DNA from: Haemonchus contortus
Taxonomy: Eukaryota > Nematoda > Chromadorea > Rhabditida > Trichostrongylidae
Direction of reading: 5' to 3'
NCBI GenBank assembly: GCA_000469685.2
Contig: LS997567.1
Location: 27,209,471-27,273,470 of the forward strand
DNA length: 64,000 nucleotides
Of this stretch, positions 34,144 to 45,284 are shown piece after piece. The notes beneath the pieces are model-generated. The model was given only the letters and a program-made list of their open reading frames with translations, did not search any database and had not been told where the DNA came from. Position numbers and translations under genes: made by a program. How positions within the stretch are numbered: position 1 is the first letter of the stretch; the number at the start of each line of letters is the position of its first letter.

Positions 34144-35572
34144 CCAGGGAAGGATCCCAAGTCGAAGTGGCCATTTGAAATGAGACCTACACTGCTGGAT
34201 GAGTTTTTGGATGCTGAGTTCAAATCTGCTCCCCAAATTTGCCGAGCGTTTCTCTAAACGGAGTTATGAGCGTGGTTTCAGGGAGTTTAACATAAGAAAA
34301 CTTAAATTAAGTAGATGTGCCTATCCCCCTAACGGCGGTCTGGTATAGTGGTAGGCGTGACGCTTCATGTGCGAGAGACTGTGGTTCGGGTTTGATGGGG
34401 GACGGCGTTTTTGCATTATATGGAATTTTTCCCTTAAGCACTAGAAAATACTCTTATGGTGATTTTTGAACTTTATGAACTTTTAATTCTTGCGTTTATA
34501 TTTATCCACATAAGTAATACTTCAGTTTTATTCGCATGCCCATGCACCCTATATTCACAGTAGGATAACTTTTGCCACTTCATGAACGAATGTGATACTC
34601 TACACGAAATGCTTAAAGAAAAGAAGCTTCTCGCAATGGGAGCAGCGTATGAAAAAAAAACTCGTCACAGTCCATTGCTTTACACATGCCAACCCTAAAT
34701 CAGAAGAAAACAGAATTTTGTAGGCGTTCCAAGATCACCTGGGTACTTAAGTAGGAACAAAAGAAAAATTTCCTAAATCTAACAGCACAGAACAAGCGGA
34801 CAGTAGGCAAGCGATAGTAAGCAAAAGTGGGTCTCGTGTTCACACGCAAAAGTGGAGATCAATCACATATGAGGTGGTGCGTTTCACCATATTTTCAATA
34901 GGAAACGAGAAATAGCCACTATCTGCTATATTAGCCTCGTAATAGTCACGAGCAGGGTGTCATTCCCTTCATCTGCTTTCGTGGAGGTGAACGCACTGAT
35001 CAGCTTTATGGTCTTCGAATGATATCCACAAGTCCATTATCAACAGTGCCGGTGTTGGTGAGTCTGGAGCTGCTACGCACCATCGCACACGATCTAGCAT
35101 CGACGCTCACTCTAGCATCATCATTGCTCATCATATGCGTTTTACTCGCCCGGAGCTCCAAATTTTGTGCACAGAAAAATCTCTCACTAGTAACAGGTAT
35201 ATAGGTAGGAGAAAGTAAGCAAAGACATTAAAATTTCATACAACGTGGTAAAATCACCATAAGAGTATTTTCTAGTGCTTAAGGGAAAAATTCCATATAA
35301 TGCAAAAACGCCGTCCCCCATCAAACCCGAACCCCAGTCTCTCGCACATGAAGCGTCACGCCTACCACTATACCAGACCGCCGTTAGGGGGATGGGCACA
35401 TCTACTTAATTTAAGTTTTCTTATGTTAAACTCCCTGGAACCACGCTCATAACTCCGTTCAGAGAAACGCTCGGCAAATTTGGGGAGCAGATTTGAACTC
35501 AGCATCCAAAAACACATCCAGCAGTGTAGGTCTCATTTCAAATGGCCACTTCGACTTGGGATCCTTCCCTGG
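34144..35572. mobile_element. FB family copy III
   Basis: The 1429-bp element has CCAGGG...CCCTGG ends and is flanked by TAA on both sides (34141-34143 and 35573-35575). Both arms run about 330 bp and match each other closely, carrying box A/B-like sequences (left: TGGTATAGTGG 34341-34351 and GGTTCGGGTTT 34383-34393). The interior retains a broken version of the conserved FB frame. The host sequence on its left is unassigned; on its right is the detached arm. Confidence 0.9.
34341..34393 (+). promoter_or_regulatory. tRNA-like box A/box B in FB-III left arm
   Basis: TGGTATAGTGG fits polymerase III box A and GGTTCGGGTTT approximates box B, with a 31-base gap, as in the other FB arms. Retention of both boxes in three separately diverged copies is the reason for listing them. 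Confidence 0.5.
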
Positions 35573-35599
35573 TAAGTCTAACAATTCTAGATCGATGCT

Positions 35600-35898
35600 A
35601 AAAATTCTATATAATGCAAAAACTCTGTCCCCCAAAAAACCCGAACCTTAGCCTCTCGCCCATAAAGCGTCACGCTTACCACTACACCAAGCCGCCGTTG
35701 AGAGGAGAGGAACATCCATGTTATTTAAGTCTTCTCATGTTAAGCTCTCTGTAACCACCCTCATAACCACCCTCATAGCTCCGTTTAGAGAAACGCTCGG
35801 CAAATTTGGAAAGCAGATTTGAACTCAGCATCCAAAAACACATCCAGCAGTGTAGGTCTCATTTCAAATGACCACTTCGACTTGGGATCCTTCCCTGG
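35600..35898. mobile_element. detached FB right arm with duplicated flank
   Basis: This is a single FB arm ending CCCTGG at 35898, without a left end. A 27-bp sequence that follows FB-III (35573-35599, TAAGTCTAACAATTC...) is repeated exactly after this arm (35899-35925). The arm is more like FB-II than the adjacent FB-III: it carries the duplicated CCACCCTCATAA unit and GAGAGGAGAGGAAC, both found in FB-II. So it was not made by simple local duplication. Confidence 0.88.
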
Positions 35899-36159
35899 TA
35901 AGTCTAACAATTCTAGATCGATGCTTCGCCAATGTCAACCGCCTTTGTATTATTATATTTTAATTGTTACAGTTTTGAACCAGTTTGCATTCCGGTGGTT
36001 ATTTCATTACAAAAATGTTCTGGCGGAATTTTCACGGGAAAAGACGATACTGAATAAAATGTTTTACAGTCCATTGCTCTGGAATCCTGATGCAGTCATG
36101 TGGCATAGTCTTCATCCCCTTGAAATAATTTCGAATCATCACTCTTCTCCATGGCCAGG

Positions 36160-37965
36160 TCATACGTCGTCCAGTCTCCCAATATATTCATCCTCACATA
36201 GGTTGCATTTGATCAGGTAGATCACGCCTGCTGTCATGCAGTCATCCTCCTTTCCATTGGGGCAGATCACGCAATTGGGAATCAGGTAAATTCGATCGTA
36301 GCAGCGGTTTCGAATCAGCTTCAGATTTTGCTTGAGATTTTCAGATGGGATTTCGACCACTCGCACCATGTCCTTTAGGCCACACCTCTGCAGCGTCGCC
36401 CTTATTTCAGAGCTCATACCATCACAAATTAAGGAGTACAGAACGCTACTTCATCCGAGCTATCGATGTTGGGAATATGTTCCTTTTTATATGCTCCATA
36501 ACTGTCTTTAAGAGGCAGAGCGTAACCATTGGGGAGTGCGATCTTTCTGCAAGTCCCAAAGAGTCCGTTCACTGCTGCCCTCCAGATGACACCAATATGG
36601 CCATCTCAAACATATTACTTTTGATATCTCGCTTTGTTTTGAAGGGGTGTGCCGGATTCAAGTGTACAAGAATGTTTTTGTTCCTGAGTTTTCTACACCA
36701 TTCGGTACTGTAAAAATGTTCTTCGAGCCTGACGTGTGTTTCAAGGGAAGGGAGTCAATTATCGTTCGGCTTTTCACGTGTGAATTTAATGTTTTCTGCT
36801 TGTCTGTTGAGCAGGTCAAAACGCGTGTACATTTTCTCTTTCGTTGAACAGACGACGAAATAGTCGTCTACGAAGTGACAGTACACAATAAGCCGGCGAT
36901 CCAGTTACGGCTTTTCTATTTTGGACATATAAGCTATGGCTAGCACAGGTGCCAGACGCTGCCCCTTGGCCAGTTCCTGATTTGCCTATAATATTGGCCG
37001 GGCCACCTAAAAAGAGAGCACTCAAGACACTCTTTTATCAGAACCATTATCTGGGTGATGGAGAGGCTATAGGTGTTTACCGACGGTTCACATTCATTGA
37101 GCAAATTCTGAGTGGCTTGCATAGTATTCTTATTCGGCACGTGTAAAGGGATGTACCATCGAAGGATTCCATGACGTGATTGGGTCTGAAACAGGCTTCC
37201 TGCAACCGGTCGAGGAACATATTAGTACTGGTGGATGTGCAGGAATATACTGTAGCATCGGTACTAGGACCAGGTTTAGCAGCTATTAAATTCTTTCTCT
37301 AAGTCATCCTACACTGCTTATTATTGGCCGTATCATGCCCATTTGGAACATTAGATCTTTTGAACCGGTTTTTTGAAGTTTATTTGATTGATGGGGGATG
37401 GGTAGCGATAATCTTCAGGTTTCCAGACTCTGAAGAAGGCGATAACGCCGGAACGTAGGCCGATAACAACTTATTCATCATTTTGGTAGCAGGTTTTATA
37501 AAAGTTTTACAAAACAATGCGAAGCTATTTCAAGATTCCTGGAGAGTCGAACATGGATACTTAGAAACATATGTCAATCTATTTTTTTCGTTTCTGCGGT
37601 ATCATGTCTCCTGGGTTTTCGTTCTTTGAACAGTACCAGTAGAAGATCAACGATTTAAATGGAGAACCCGGCACTGGGGGTTGTGTATCAACGAACCAGT
37701 CCCGGATTTTTCTTGTTGAATCACTTTCTTATTCCAAGCATAGTGCAGCTTCTTCAATCTGCCGAAGGAGGAGAGTCATTTTTTCGAACTTGTCTATCAA
37801 AGCTTCTGGGTAATCGATGACGACTGATTACGAAACAGCAGTCGAGTACCTGAAAGTAATGTGATCGGTTTTGCTGTATAGAAGAACTACAGTGGGAAAT
37901 TCGTGAAATCCTTCCTTCTTGCAGAGCTTGTTCCCCAAAGTTGGAACGGAAGAGGCTTGCTGGGC
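36160..37965 (-). pseudogene. Penelope-like element, RT and GIY-YIG start
   Basis: The minus strand gives, in order, MIRPIISS, a SFDGTSLYT block, SLFRWPGQYYRQIR, YCHFVDDYFVVCSTKEKM (catalytic FVDD at 36863-36874), NIKFTREKPNDNW and, near 36165-36415, NRCYDRIYLIPNCVICPNGK, then VIYLIKCNLCEDEYIG. The last part is the Cys-containing linker and the first motif of a GIY-YIG endonuclease, the pairing that defines endonuclease-bearing Penelope-like elements. Downstream GIY-YIG residues are lost to stops. Frameshifts split the RT. The upstream 37400-37965 fits the N-terminal region only loosely. Confidence 0.8.
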
Positions 37966-40783
37966 ATTCATAGAGTCAGCAGGAAATATCGATCGAGCAG
38001 CTGAGCTGATACTGGACGGACAGGTGCGTTAACTTTGAAAATGCCTTCTTGATCCCCCCCCCCCCCCCCCCCCTGTGCCAGTTGAAGGAAAAAGGAGGAC
38101 CAGTCCAATGATGAAGCAATGCCAGTGTACACTTATGGTTATCCAACCGAACTTCCTCAATCCTAATTCGTTCTTCGCATAAGAATCCTAGAAGCACACC
38201 GTCACTCACTGCATTCCTAGAAACTGGTAAAACAGCCATGTAGCCATGTACACCGGTACATAAGTAAGAGCTGTACTTATTCACTATCGTGGAATATTTT
38301 GAGAAAGTTTTATGAGGTTGGAGATGTGTTCCTACGTTGAAGGCGCAGTTCGTGATAGAAACGGTTTCAGGGTTTCTGCTCTATTATGGATCTGCGACTT
38401 CCAAGGCTTGCACATGGGTCATTGTCGGGCCGTAAAACGACCTAGACAGTTCGTAATAAGAGCTCCAAAACCGGTCTGGTCGAAGTAAACACCCAAAATG
38501 GCCGTATTGTTACTTCTTTGTTTAGGCTTCACCGTTCACAAAAGAATTTCAAGACGTCGACGAATAATGAGTTTACGTTAGAGACCCCCAAACGGCGACG
38601 GCATTTAACGGGATCCTTCACTTTCACGTCTTCTTTTTATTTTTCAAGGGGCCACTCGTCCAAATGCTCCTCCTTTGTCGCATCTGTCGTGTACAACACC
38701 CTTTTTCTTCATTCTTGTGCCTTATTTTTGAAAACCGCCAATTTTTGCATTTTCTGCGCCTCTTTTTCTTTTGCACTATTTTGCAGCACTTCTTCCATTA
38801 TTTTGCTTAGACCAAATACCTATGAATTATCATGGTCTGTATTTTCAACTTGCATATAAGACCTTGATAAAGTTGTACATCATCTTTGTGAAATGTGAAG
38901 ATCTACAAGGAATAGATGTTTTCTTCTAAAATGATGTTCAGAACTTTTTACTTCAAGAAAGACAGCATTTTCACTTAGCAGGGCTGTGCATCATCCATGG
39001 CCCCAAAATTCGCAAACGTATAAGATTGTTTCAAAGGCGTTTTCAAAGCTCCTATGCACCTAGCTTCGCTACCAACGCTGATTTCGACTTTTCATTCGCA
39101 CTTGTTCTACTATTGATTGTCAGAAATTCTGGCTGCATTGATACGTCGCATGCCTTTTTGATACCTGGAAACTGGAATGAAAAACCGAACTGCACGTGCT
39201 GTTAGCAATCTCATTCAGTTACTGTGGCTTCCAGAAACTCACATAAAGGCGGGAAGTAAGCTGAACATGTTAACAATCGTGAAACAATAGAGGCATTTCC
39301 AGTATGTTGCTGTGAAATTGCAAAGAGCACACGATGCACTTCATCTTCACGAAATTAGTGAGCAGAGTGAATGCTCACTCCGCCTATCAGTTCGAGAAGC
39401 ATTCAGCTCAAATGAGAAACATGAATCAATTCATTGCGATTCGCGGGAGTGTCTATCATTCGTGAGCGTTGCTCAGTATTGCACACTATTCTATTACGAG
39501 TTGGTCAAGCTTCTTTTTCTGTTTCTTTAAGCGAAGTCTACTTTTGAAAAGCGAGCCTCCTGTCTGTCAACCAACACATGCCAGGCTCACTCGTTCGGAG
39601 TCGTCTACGGGATCTGGTGAAGCACATCCTAGTGATCCGATAAGAGCAAATCATTTGGTGATTCTGCGAACATTTGAAAATAGATATCTCGCTGTGTGGA
39701 ACGATCAAAAGTCAACCCTGCTTGAGCATATCTGCTGTTATTGTTTTGTCACTCTTAGAATAGCTGATAGTTTGCTCGGAGGATTTCTTCTACTTGGAAT
39801 GTGGTTTGAAGACAATCTTTGGTTCCTCAAAATTGAACTTTAGAACTATACCCATCTTCACTCCCTGATCTTGTATCCGAGGAATCGGATTCATTTTTTG
39901 ATGTTGCATCTAAACAATCACACAGGGGTAAGTAACAGCTTTTGTTCTCTCTTGCTTTGTGCCATGTCAGTAATACTTCACTGTATCGAAGAGACTTTCG
40001 GGTTGCGTACTCCCGCGAAAGCATTCAACAACCACCAAGTCAAAACTTCACTGTGTAACCAGTGAGTGCCGATTTGCAAGTCTACAACACGTAAATGTTT
40101 TCAACAATGTATTTTTGAGCCTTTTTTCCTATTCAGCATTCGCACTGTCATCTGTTTCGGTTGCCCCGTCATTCAGGTGCAATGATGAACAAACGAAACA
40201 CTCTCCGGTGAGTAGGTGAGTTCCTCAAAGCAACGCAGCATTCCCTCGTGAATGTAATCGATATACTAGCATGGCAGATAGCAATGCAGTCAGGAGCGGT
40301 CGGAGGCAGCTTCAGAGTGAATGCCTTTCGTTGCAACAGGTGAACACGCTGCAGCCGACGAGAACTTGTACAGCTCTCTGAATTGGTCTTTCTAATTATA
40401 GCACTACCTGTTCGAATTGCAGTTTAAAATCTCATGAATCACAACTTGCTGAGGTTCGAAAAAGTTTCAAGTATAATCACTGTTTGATAGAATCATAACG
40501 CGTCGCTTGAAAGAGCAACTCTCTTGAACGCGAATTACTTTGAGTGGAACGGACATAAGATATGCTATTGCCATTATAGAATGAACCTTGAAACTATTCA
40601 GATTTGAGAGATTGCAGGAAACGTAATGAAACTGATCGTTTGAACAGCGCGCCTCATGAGTGATCGAGATAGAGCCTATCACAAACAGAAGTCAGAAGCA
40701 TTGCTTGCATCTCCGCATAGATGGCTTTGGAAAATTTGCCGTTTCACGATGCTAATTCTAAGCAACGTGTAATGTGCAACGTG
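37966..40783. other. no recognisable gene; poly-C run
   Basis: A homopolymer of 20 C bases lies at 38054-38073. Frames at 38518-38859 and 39469-39843 have no recognised motif. No terminal repeats or retroelement motifs were seen. Confidence 0.5.
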
Positions 40784-41676
40784 TAAAAGAAAAAGTAAAA
40801 GCAAAAGTAAACGTAAAAATAAAAATAAAAGGGAAAATAGGAGTGAAGTAGAAGTAGAAGTAGAAGTAGAAGTAGAAGTAGAAGTAGAAGTAGAAGTAGA
40901 AGTAGAAGTAGAAGTAGAAGTAGAAGTAGAAGTAGAAGTAGAAGTAGAAGTAGAAGTAGAAGTAGAAGTAGAAGTAGAAGTAGAAGTAGAAGTAGAAGTA
41001 GAAGTAGAAGTAGAAGTAGAAGTAGAAGTAGTAGTGGAAGTAGAAGAAGAAGTATAAGTATAAGTAGATGTAGAAGTAGAAGTAAAGAAGTAGAAGTAGA
41101 AGTAGAAGAAGAAGTAGAAGTAGAAGTAGAAGTAGAACTAGAAGTAGAAGTAGAAGTAGAAGTAGAAGTAGAAATAGAAATAGAAATAGAAATAGGAATA
41201 GAAATAGAAGTAGAAGTAGAAGTAGAAGTAGAAGTAGAAGTAGAAGTAGAAGTAGAAGTAGAAGTAGAAGTAGAAGTAGAAGTAGAAGTAGAAGTAGAAG
41301 TAGAAGTAGAAGTAGAAGTAGAAGTAGAAGTAGAAGTAGAAGTAGAAGTAGAAGTAGAAGTAGAAGTAGAAGTAGAAGTAGAAGTAGAAGTAGAAGTAGA
41401 AGTAGAAGTAGTAGTGGAAGTAGAAGAAGAAGTATAAGTATAAGTAGATGTAGAAGTAGAAGTAAAGAAGTAGAAGTAGAAGTAGAAGAAGAAGTAGAAG
41501 TAGAAGTAGAAGTAGAACTAGAAGTAGAAGTAGAAGTAGAAGTAGAAGTAGAAATAGAAATAGAAATAGAAATAGGAATAGAAATAGAAGTAGAAGTAGA
41601 AGTAGAAGTAGAAGTAGAAGTAGAAGTAGAAGTAGAAGTAGAAGTAGAAGTAGAAGTAGAAGTAGAAGAAGTAGGG
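40784..41676. repeat. GAAGTA hexanucleotide satellite with 380-bp repeat
   Basis: The array is mostly (GAAGTA)n with GAAATA, GTAGTGGAAG, GTATAA and GTAGATG variants. A block containing these variants at about 41031-41210 recurs, base for base as far as read, 380 bp later at about 41411-41590, showing duplication of a large unit within the microsatellite. Long minus-strand open frames here (Phe-Tyr, Leu or Ser-Thr repeats) are translations of the satellite and not genes. Confidence 0.95.
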
Positions 41677-41682
41677 GAATGA

Positions 41683-41790
41683 CGATGATGATGATGAACA
41701 TGATGATGATGATAATGATGATTATGATAATGATGATCATGATAATGATGATGGTGATAGTGATGATGACTATGAGACTGATGATGATCA
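41683..41790. repeat. ATG/ATA trinucleotide repeat
   Basis: A run of GATGAT, GATAAT and related triplets directly follows the hexanucleotide satellite. The two together form one compound microsatellite. Confidence 0.9.
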
Positions 41791-41949
41791 ACGGGACGAC
41801 AGGTGGTACAGGTAGTGCCATTTGCGAATAAAGCTTTCTCTGGATTAGTTTGTTTATACCAGACCTGTCTGTGGGGATGAAAACACTGACTTGTACGCCG
41901 ACTGGCCGCCACGATTCGTACATATGTCGCATGCCTCTTATCTCCTTTT

Positions 41950-42250
41950 CGCACTTTCTAGTACTTGCTGTCGCGAAAACCACTTCAGCATACAATGAGG
42001 AATTGGGTTAGGGAGTCCTGCCTCACCTGCCATACAGCCCAGACCTGGCACCATCCGATTACCATCTGCTCCCGTCGATGCAACACTCCTAGCCGAGTTA
42101 AAGTTTAGAAACCGCGAAGAAGGAACCCATTCTCTGCATAAGCGTTAGCAACAAGTCATTGATAGAATAAGGATTATCTTCTGAATTGGTCTTGTTCAAT
42201 TCCGTTTTCATACTAAATTTTTTCCGAAATCAAACGCGCATTTCTTTCCG
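41950..42250 (+). mobile_element. mariner 3' fragment
   Basis: The plus strand reads VAKTTS..NEELG, LPHLPYSPDLAPSDYHLL (third catalytic Asp block intact), a stop, and sequence matching the C-terminus of the mariner at 50056-51320. It continues into AACGCGCATTTCTTTCCG (42233-42250), the same terminal repeat minus its last bases, where an AT microsatellite begins. The 5' part is missing. Same family as the 50-kb element, opposite strand. Confidence 0.8.
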
Positions 42251-42251
42251 A

Positions 42252-42286
<35 letters not shown>
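42251..42286. repeat. AT dinucleotide repeat
   Basis: A 36-bp run of AT with a single G starts exactly where the mariner terminal repeat breaks off. Confidence 0.95.
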
Positions 42287-42289
42287 CTC

Positions 42290-45284
42290 AAGACTCTGAA
42301 ATCGGAAAAGAAACTTTGGCTATTTTTCAATCACATTCGAAAATCCCGAAATGTTCCGAACAAAATTGATAGTGATTCATTGGCGTAATTTGAGGAGGTC
42401 TGAAGAGGTCCTCCATGGCCTGTCTAGAATGAAATAGATACTGTATAAGTCACTGATAACGGGTAATTGCCCTTAACTGGCTTCAATGAAAGACAGCCTG
42501 CTAACGTTATTTGAGCTTTGATGAAACGGGGACTTCAAACCAGCTGTTCTCTGGATTTTCATTGAGTTTTGTGAACTCGACGAGCTGGTTTGAACTCCGT
42601 TGTGAGCAAGGTGAATGCAAAGCTAATTATAGAAAGCGCAGAGCCGGTATTTCATTTTTGGTGGGTTATCATTATAGGTCTTCTATTGTGGCAGCTAGCA
42701 TTAATGCCATTAAGATAAATATACGTAATCGAGGTGAACTTGTACCCACACAGAATCGGTGTTCAGTATTAATTCATGAGTGAAGATGTCAAAAAATGCG
42801 CAGCAGCACGAAGAGGACATTTTAGGAAGAGCAGCAAATTTCTTCGAAGCGGTAAAGAGGGGTAAAACATCCTCGTCATCCTTTTGAACCAGCTGAAGGA
42901 AAGGGAACCGTTCTGGATACTGGTATAATAGATTTTCATGTTATCTGTAGCCGCACACTTCTTTCTTTATCTACGAGCTCGAATTGTTGAGGCCATATCA
43001 GAGCATTCGGTGCTCATTGAAATCATAGAACATTCTTGAGAAATGTGAGTACCTATAAACGCGACGACACGCTAGAAGCGATTATGAAAAGCGCCGGTGT
43101 TTCTTCACCAGATTGTACGAGTGGCTTTTAATAGGTTTCCAGAACACTTCAATTCCAGTTTGAAGAAATGAGAGATATCCAATCACTTTGTCTTTCGCAC
43201 AAGTTCTGAATCACTGTCAACAGGGCATGCTGAGCGCGAAGGAACAGACCACCTTCTCCATTACATAGTACGAGATCCAAATAGAACGCCCACTGTATCA
43301 AATGTTGGACATTGTTGCAGAGAGCAAGTAGTTGATCAAGTGACCCTAACAGCGTGTGATAGAATGGGAAGTCTTTCCTAACATCCAGAACCCCATTCCA
43401 GTAGGATTATAGGAGATTCCCGAATGCCTTATCTTCAAAAGTGTCTTCTTCAACTGGAACACATACATACACATACATACATTTTGATACTTGATGCATT
43501 TCTGCTAGACATCACTATAACCAACCTTTAGCTTTCTCGTTATTGGTGATCAATTACCAGGCGGGTAAGTTCAGTTAGGAATGAGCGCCAAAAGAAGAAG
43601 TTTGAACTGGAGGCTCTATCTTACTTCAATTTTGACCTAATACTCGATGTATCTCTTCGGCAGTTGAAAAAGTAGAAGGATCATATGGACTTAGAGTTCT
43701 TCCGGAAAAACTTCATGAGAATGCAATCATCATCTCGGAGAAAGCTTGACGGCAACCATAGCTAGTTCTGCTGGTTTAATAATCCCCGAAAACTTCATTT
43801 CTTCGGCCGAAAAGATTCGCACAAATTGAGTTTATGGCAGCATCAGCCATGTGAGGAGTGTTGTGAAAAGTGGATACAATTGGTATTTTCTTCTACTGAT
43901 GCCTCCAATTTATTCATTTTTCGAGAGATGATGTACAGTTTTCTGACAACTGTGGATATGCAGAAGGATTCTCTTCTCTACTCTCCGTATTCCCGGACCG
44001 TATAGCTATTGGTCATGGACCGCTCCTCGCCCCTGGAGTACGACTCAAAGTGTACTGCCTCGAAAGTGTCAGTGGGTCGCCAGGCAAATAGGAAACAGTC
44101 GGGGTTAAACGTTTGCTCTACGTTTCTAGATTATCGCAAATGTCTTCGTCTTTTGACGAATATGTCCAGATCAGAGGATGTCACGGCAAATATGCAGTAA
44201 GAAGCTAGTGAAAGGAAAACTAGACGTACAAATCTTTCAAATCGGTTTGCTTAAGTTCAACTTATAATGAATTGCGAATATCTTTCCATTTTTTACTGGC
44301 TTCTGGGAGTTATGAACATTGTGTTTGGAATTAGCATCTTTAGCCGCATTGATCAAGAGAAACTTACGAAGAAAAGCGAATCAAAAGGTCGTTCTCAAGA
44401 AGTTCAGGGCATTGTAGTCCAGTATCGAAGAAACCCGCAGAGATTGTAGTAGGCCAACGGTGACGACGTTCTGTGAAGTAGCTCAAATGACCGGTATGTA
44501 CTTTTAGAACAGATATGCTCGACTTCATCATAAAATTCACAGTGCCTCACAATGCTGGACCGTCTACTCAAGTTAGAGGAATGTTAGCAAGACTGTTATA
44601 CAGGGTAAATTGTACAGTCAAAACTCGCGTTTTTAAGGGACTCATATGCGACAAATTACAGAGCGGTTGTAGGCATCTCAGTCGTAAGCGAGTAACGCCA
44701 ATTCCTCGGGCCGAATACGAAGAACAGGCCCGCGAATATTGGTTCCAGGCATTGCTCACCCTTGGGCCGGATGAAAAGCAGTGAGTTTCTTGTGCTTCTC
44801 TCTTCTCTACTGTAACCTTCGAGCGCTGCCTGTTATTTAGGGATCGAATAATGGCACAACTCATTCAAAAGCTCTGCTACTTTAGTGGAGGTGGTTTTCA
44901 TGATCAAATACTTGCAGATATCTCGAGCATTAAATCGGTTTTCGCAGAAATAAGGTCAGCCTCAATTTCTGCAACGCGGGTGAGAATTCTCTGTGTTGTT
45001 GTGCGCTTTGTATGCTAACATCGGGCGCTTTAGATGCCTTCTGCGTTGATAAGAGCTCTTGTTAATGTCTGTGCACTAGTGAAAACTATTACAGTTTAAA
45101 GCAGATTTACATGTGGGACTACTGGAAGACTTGGCATATTTCAAATGTTTTTTTTATCAGCTGCTAGCCGAAAATTACTAAGCGCTCTTTACCTGAAAGC
45201 ACTAGAGTTTATAGTTCCATTACTATATTCCCTCTGAAACACCACTTCCATGTATGCTTCTTACAGGCGACAAACAAGTCTAAC
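42290..45284. other. no recognisable gene
   Basis: Scattered short frames only. The plus-strand frame at 44515-44784 has a possible acceptor before it and a GTGAGT-like donor after it, but its product matches nothing I know. A repeated ACATAC tract lies near 43460-43480. Confidence 0.45.

Noticed and set aside
40784..41676. CRISPR-like array
   Set aside because: Units are contiguous hexamers without unique spacers, in a eukaryotic context.
40758..41995. Minus-strand open frames of 398 and 285 codons
   Set aside because: They translate the GAAGTA/GAT microsatellites into Phe-Tyr, Leu, Ser-Thr and His runs, and several registers are open at once.
44509..44774. Exon flanked by splice-like signals
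   Set aside because: CTTTTAG before and GTGAGT after are plausible, but such signals are frequent, the product is unknown and no partner exons were found.
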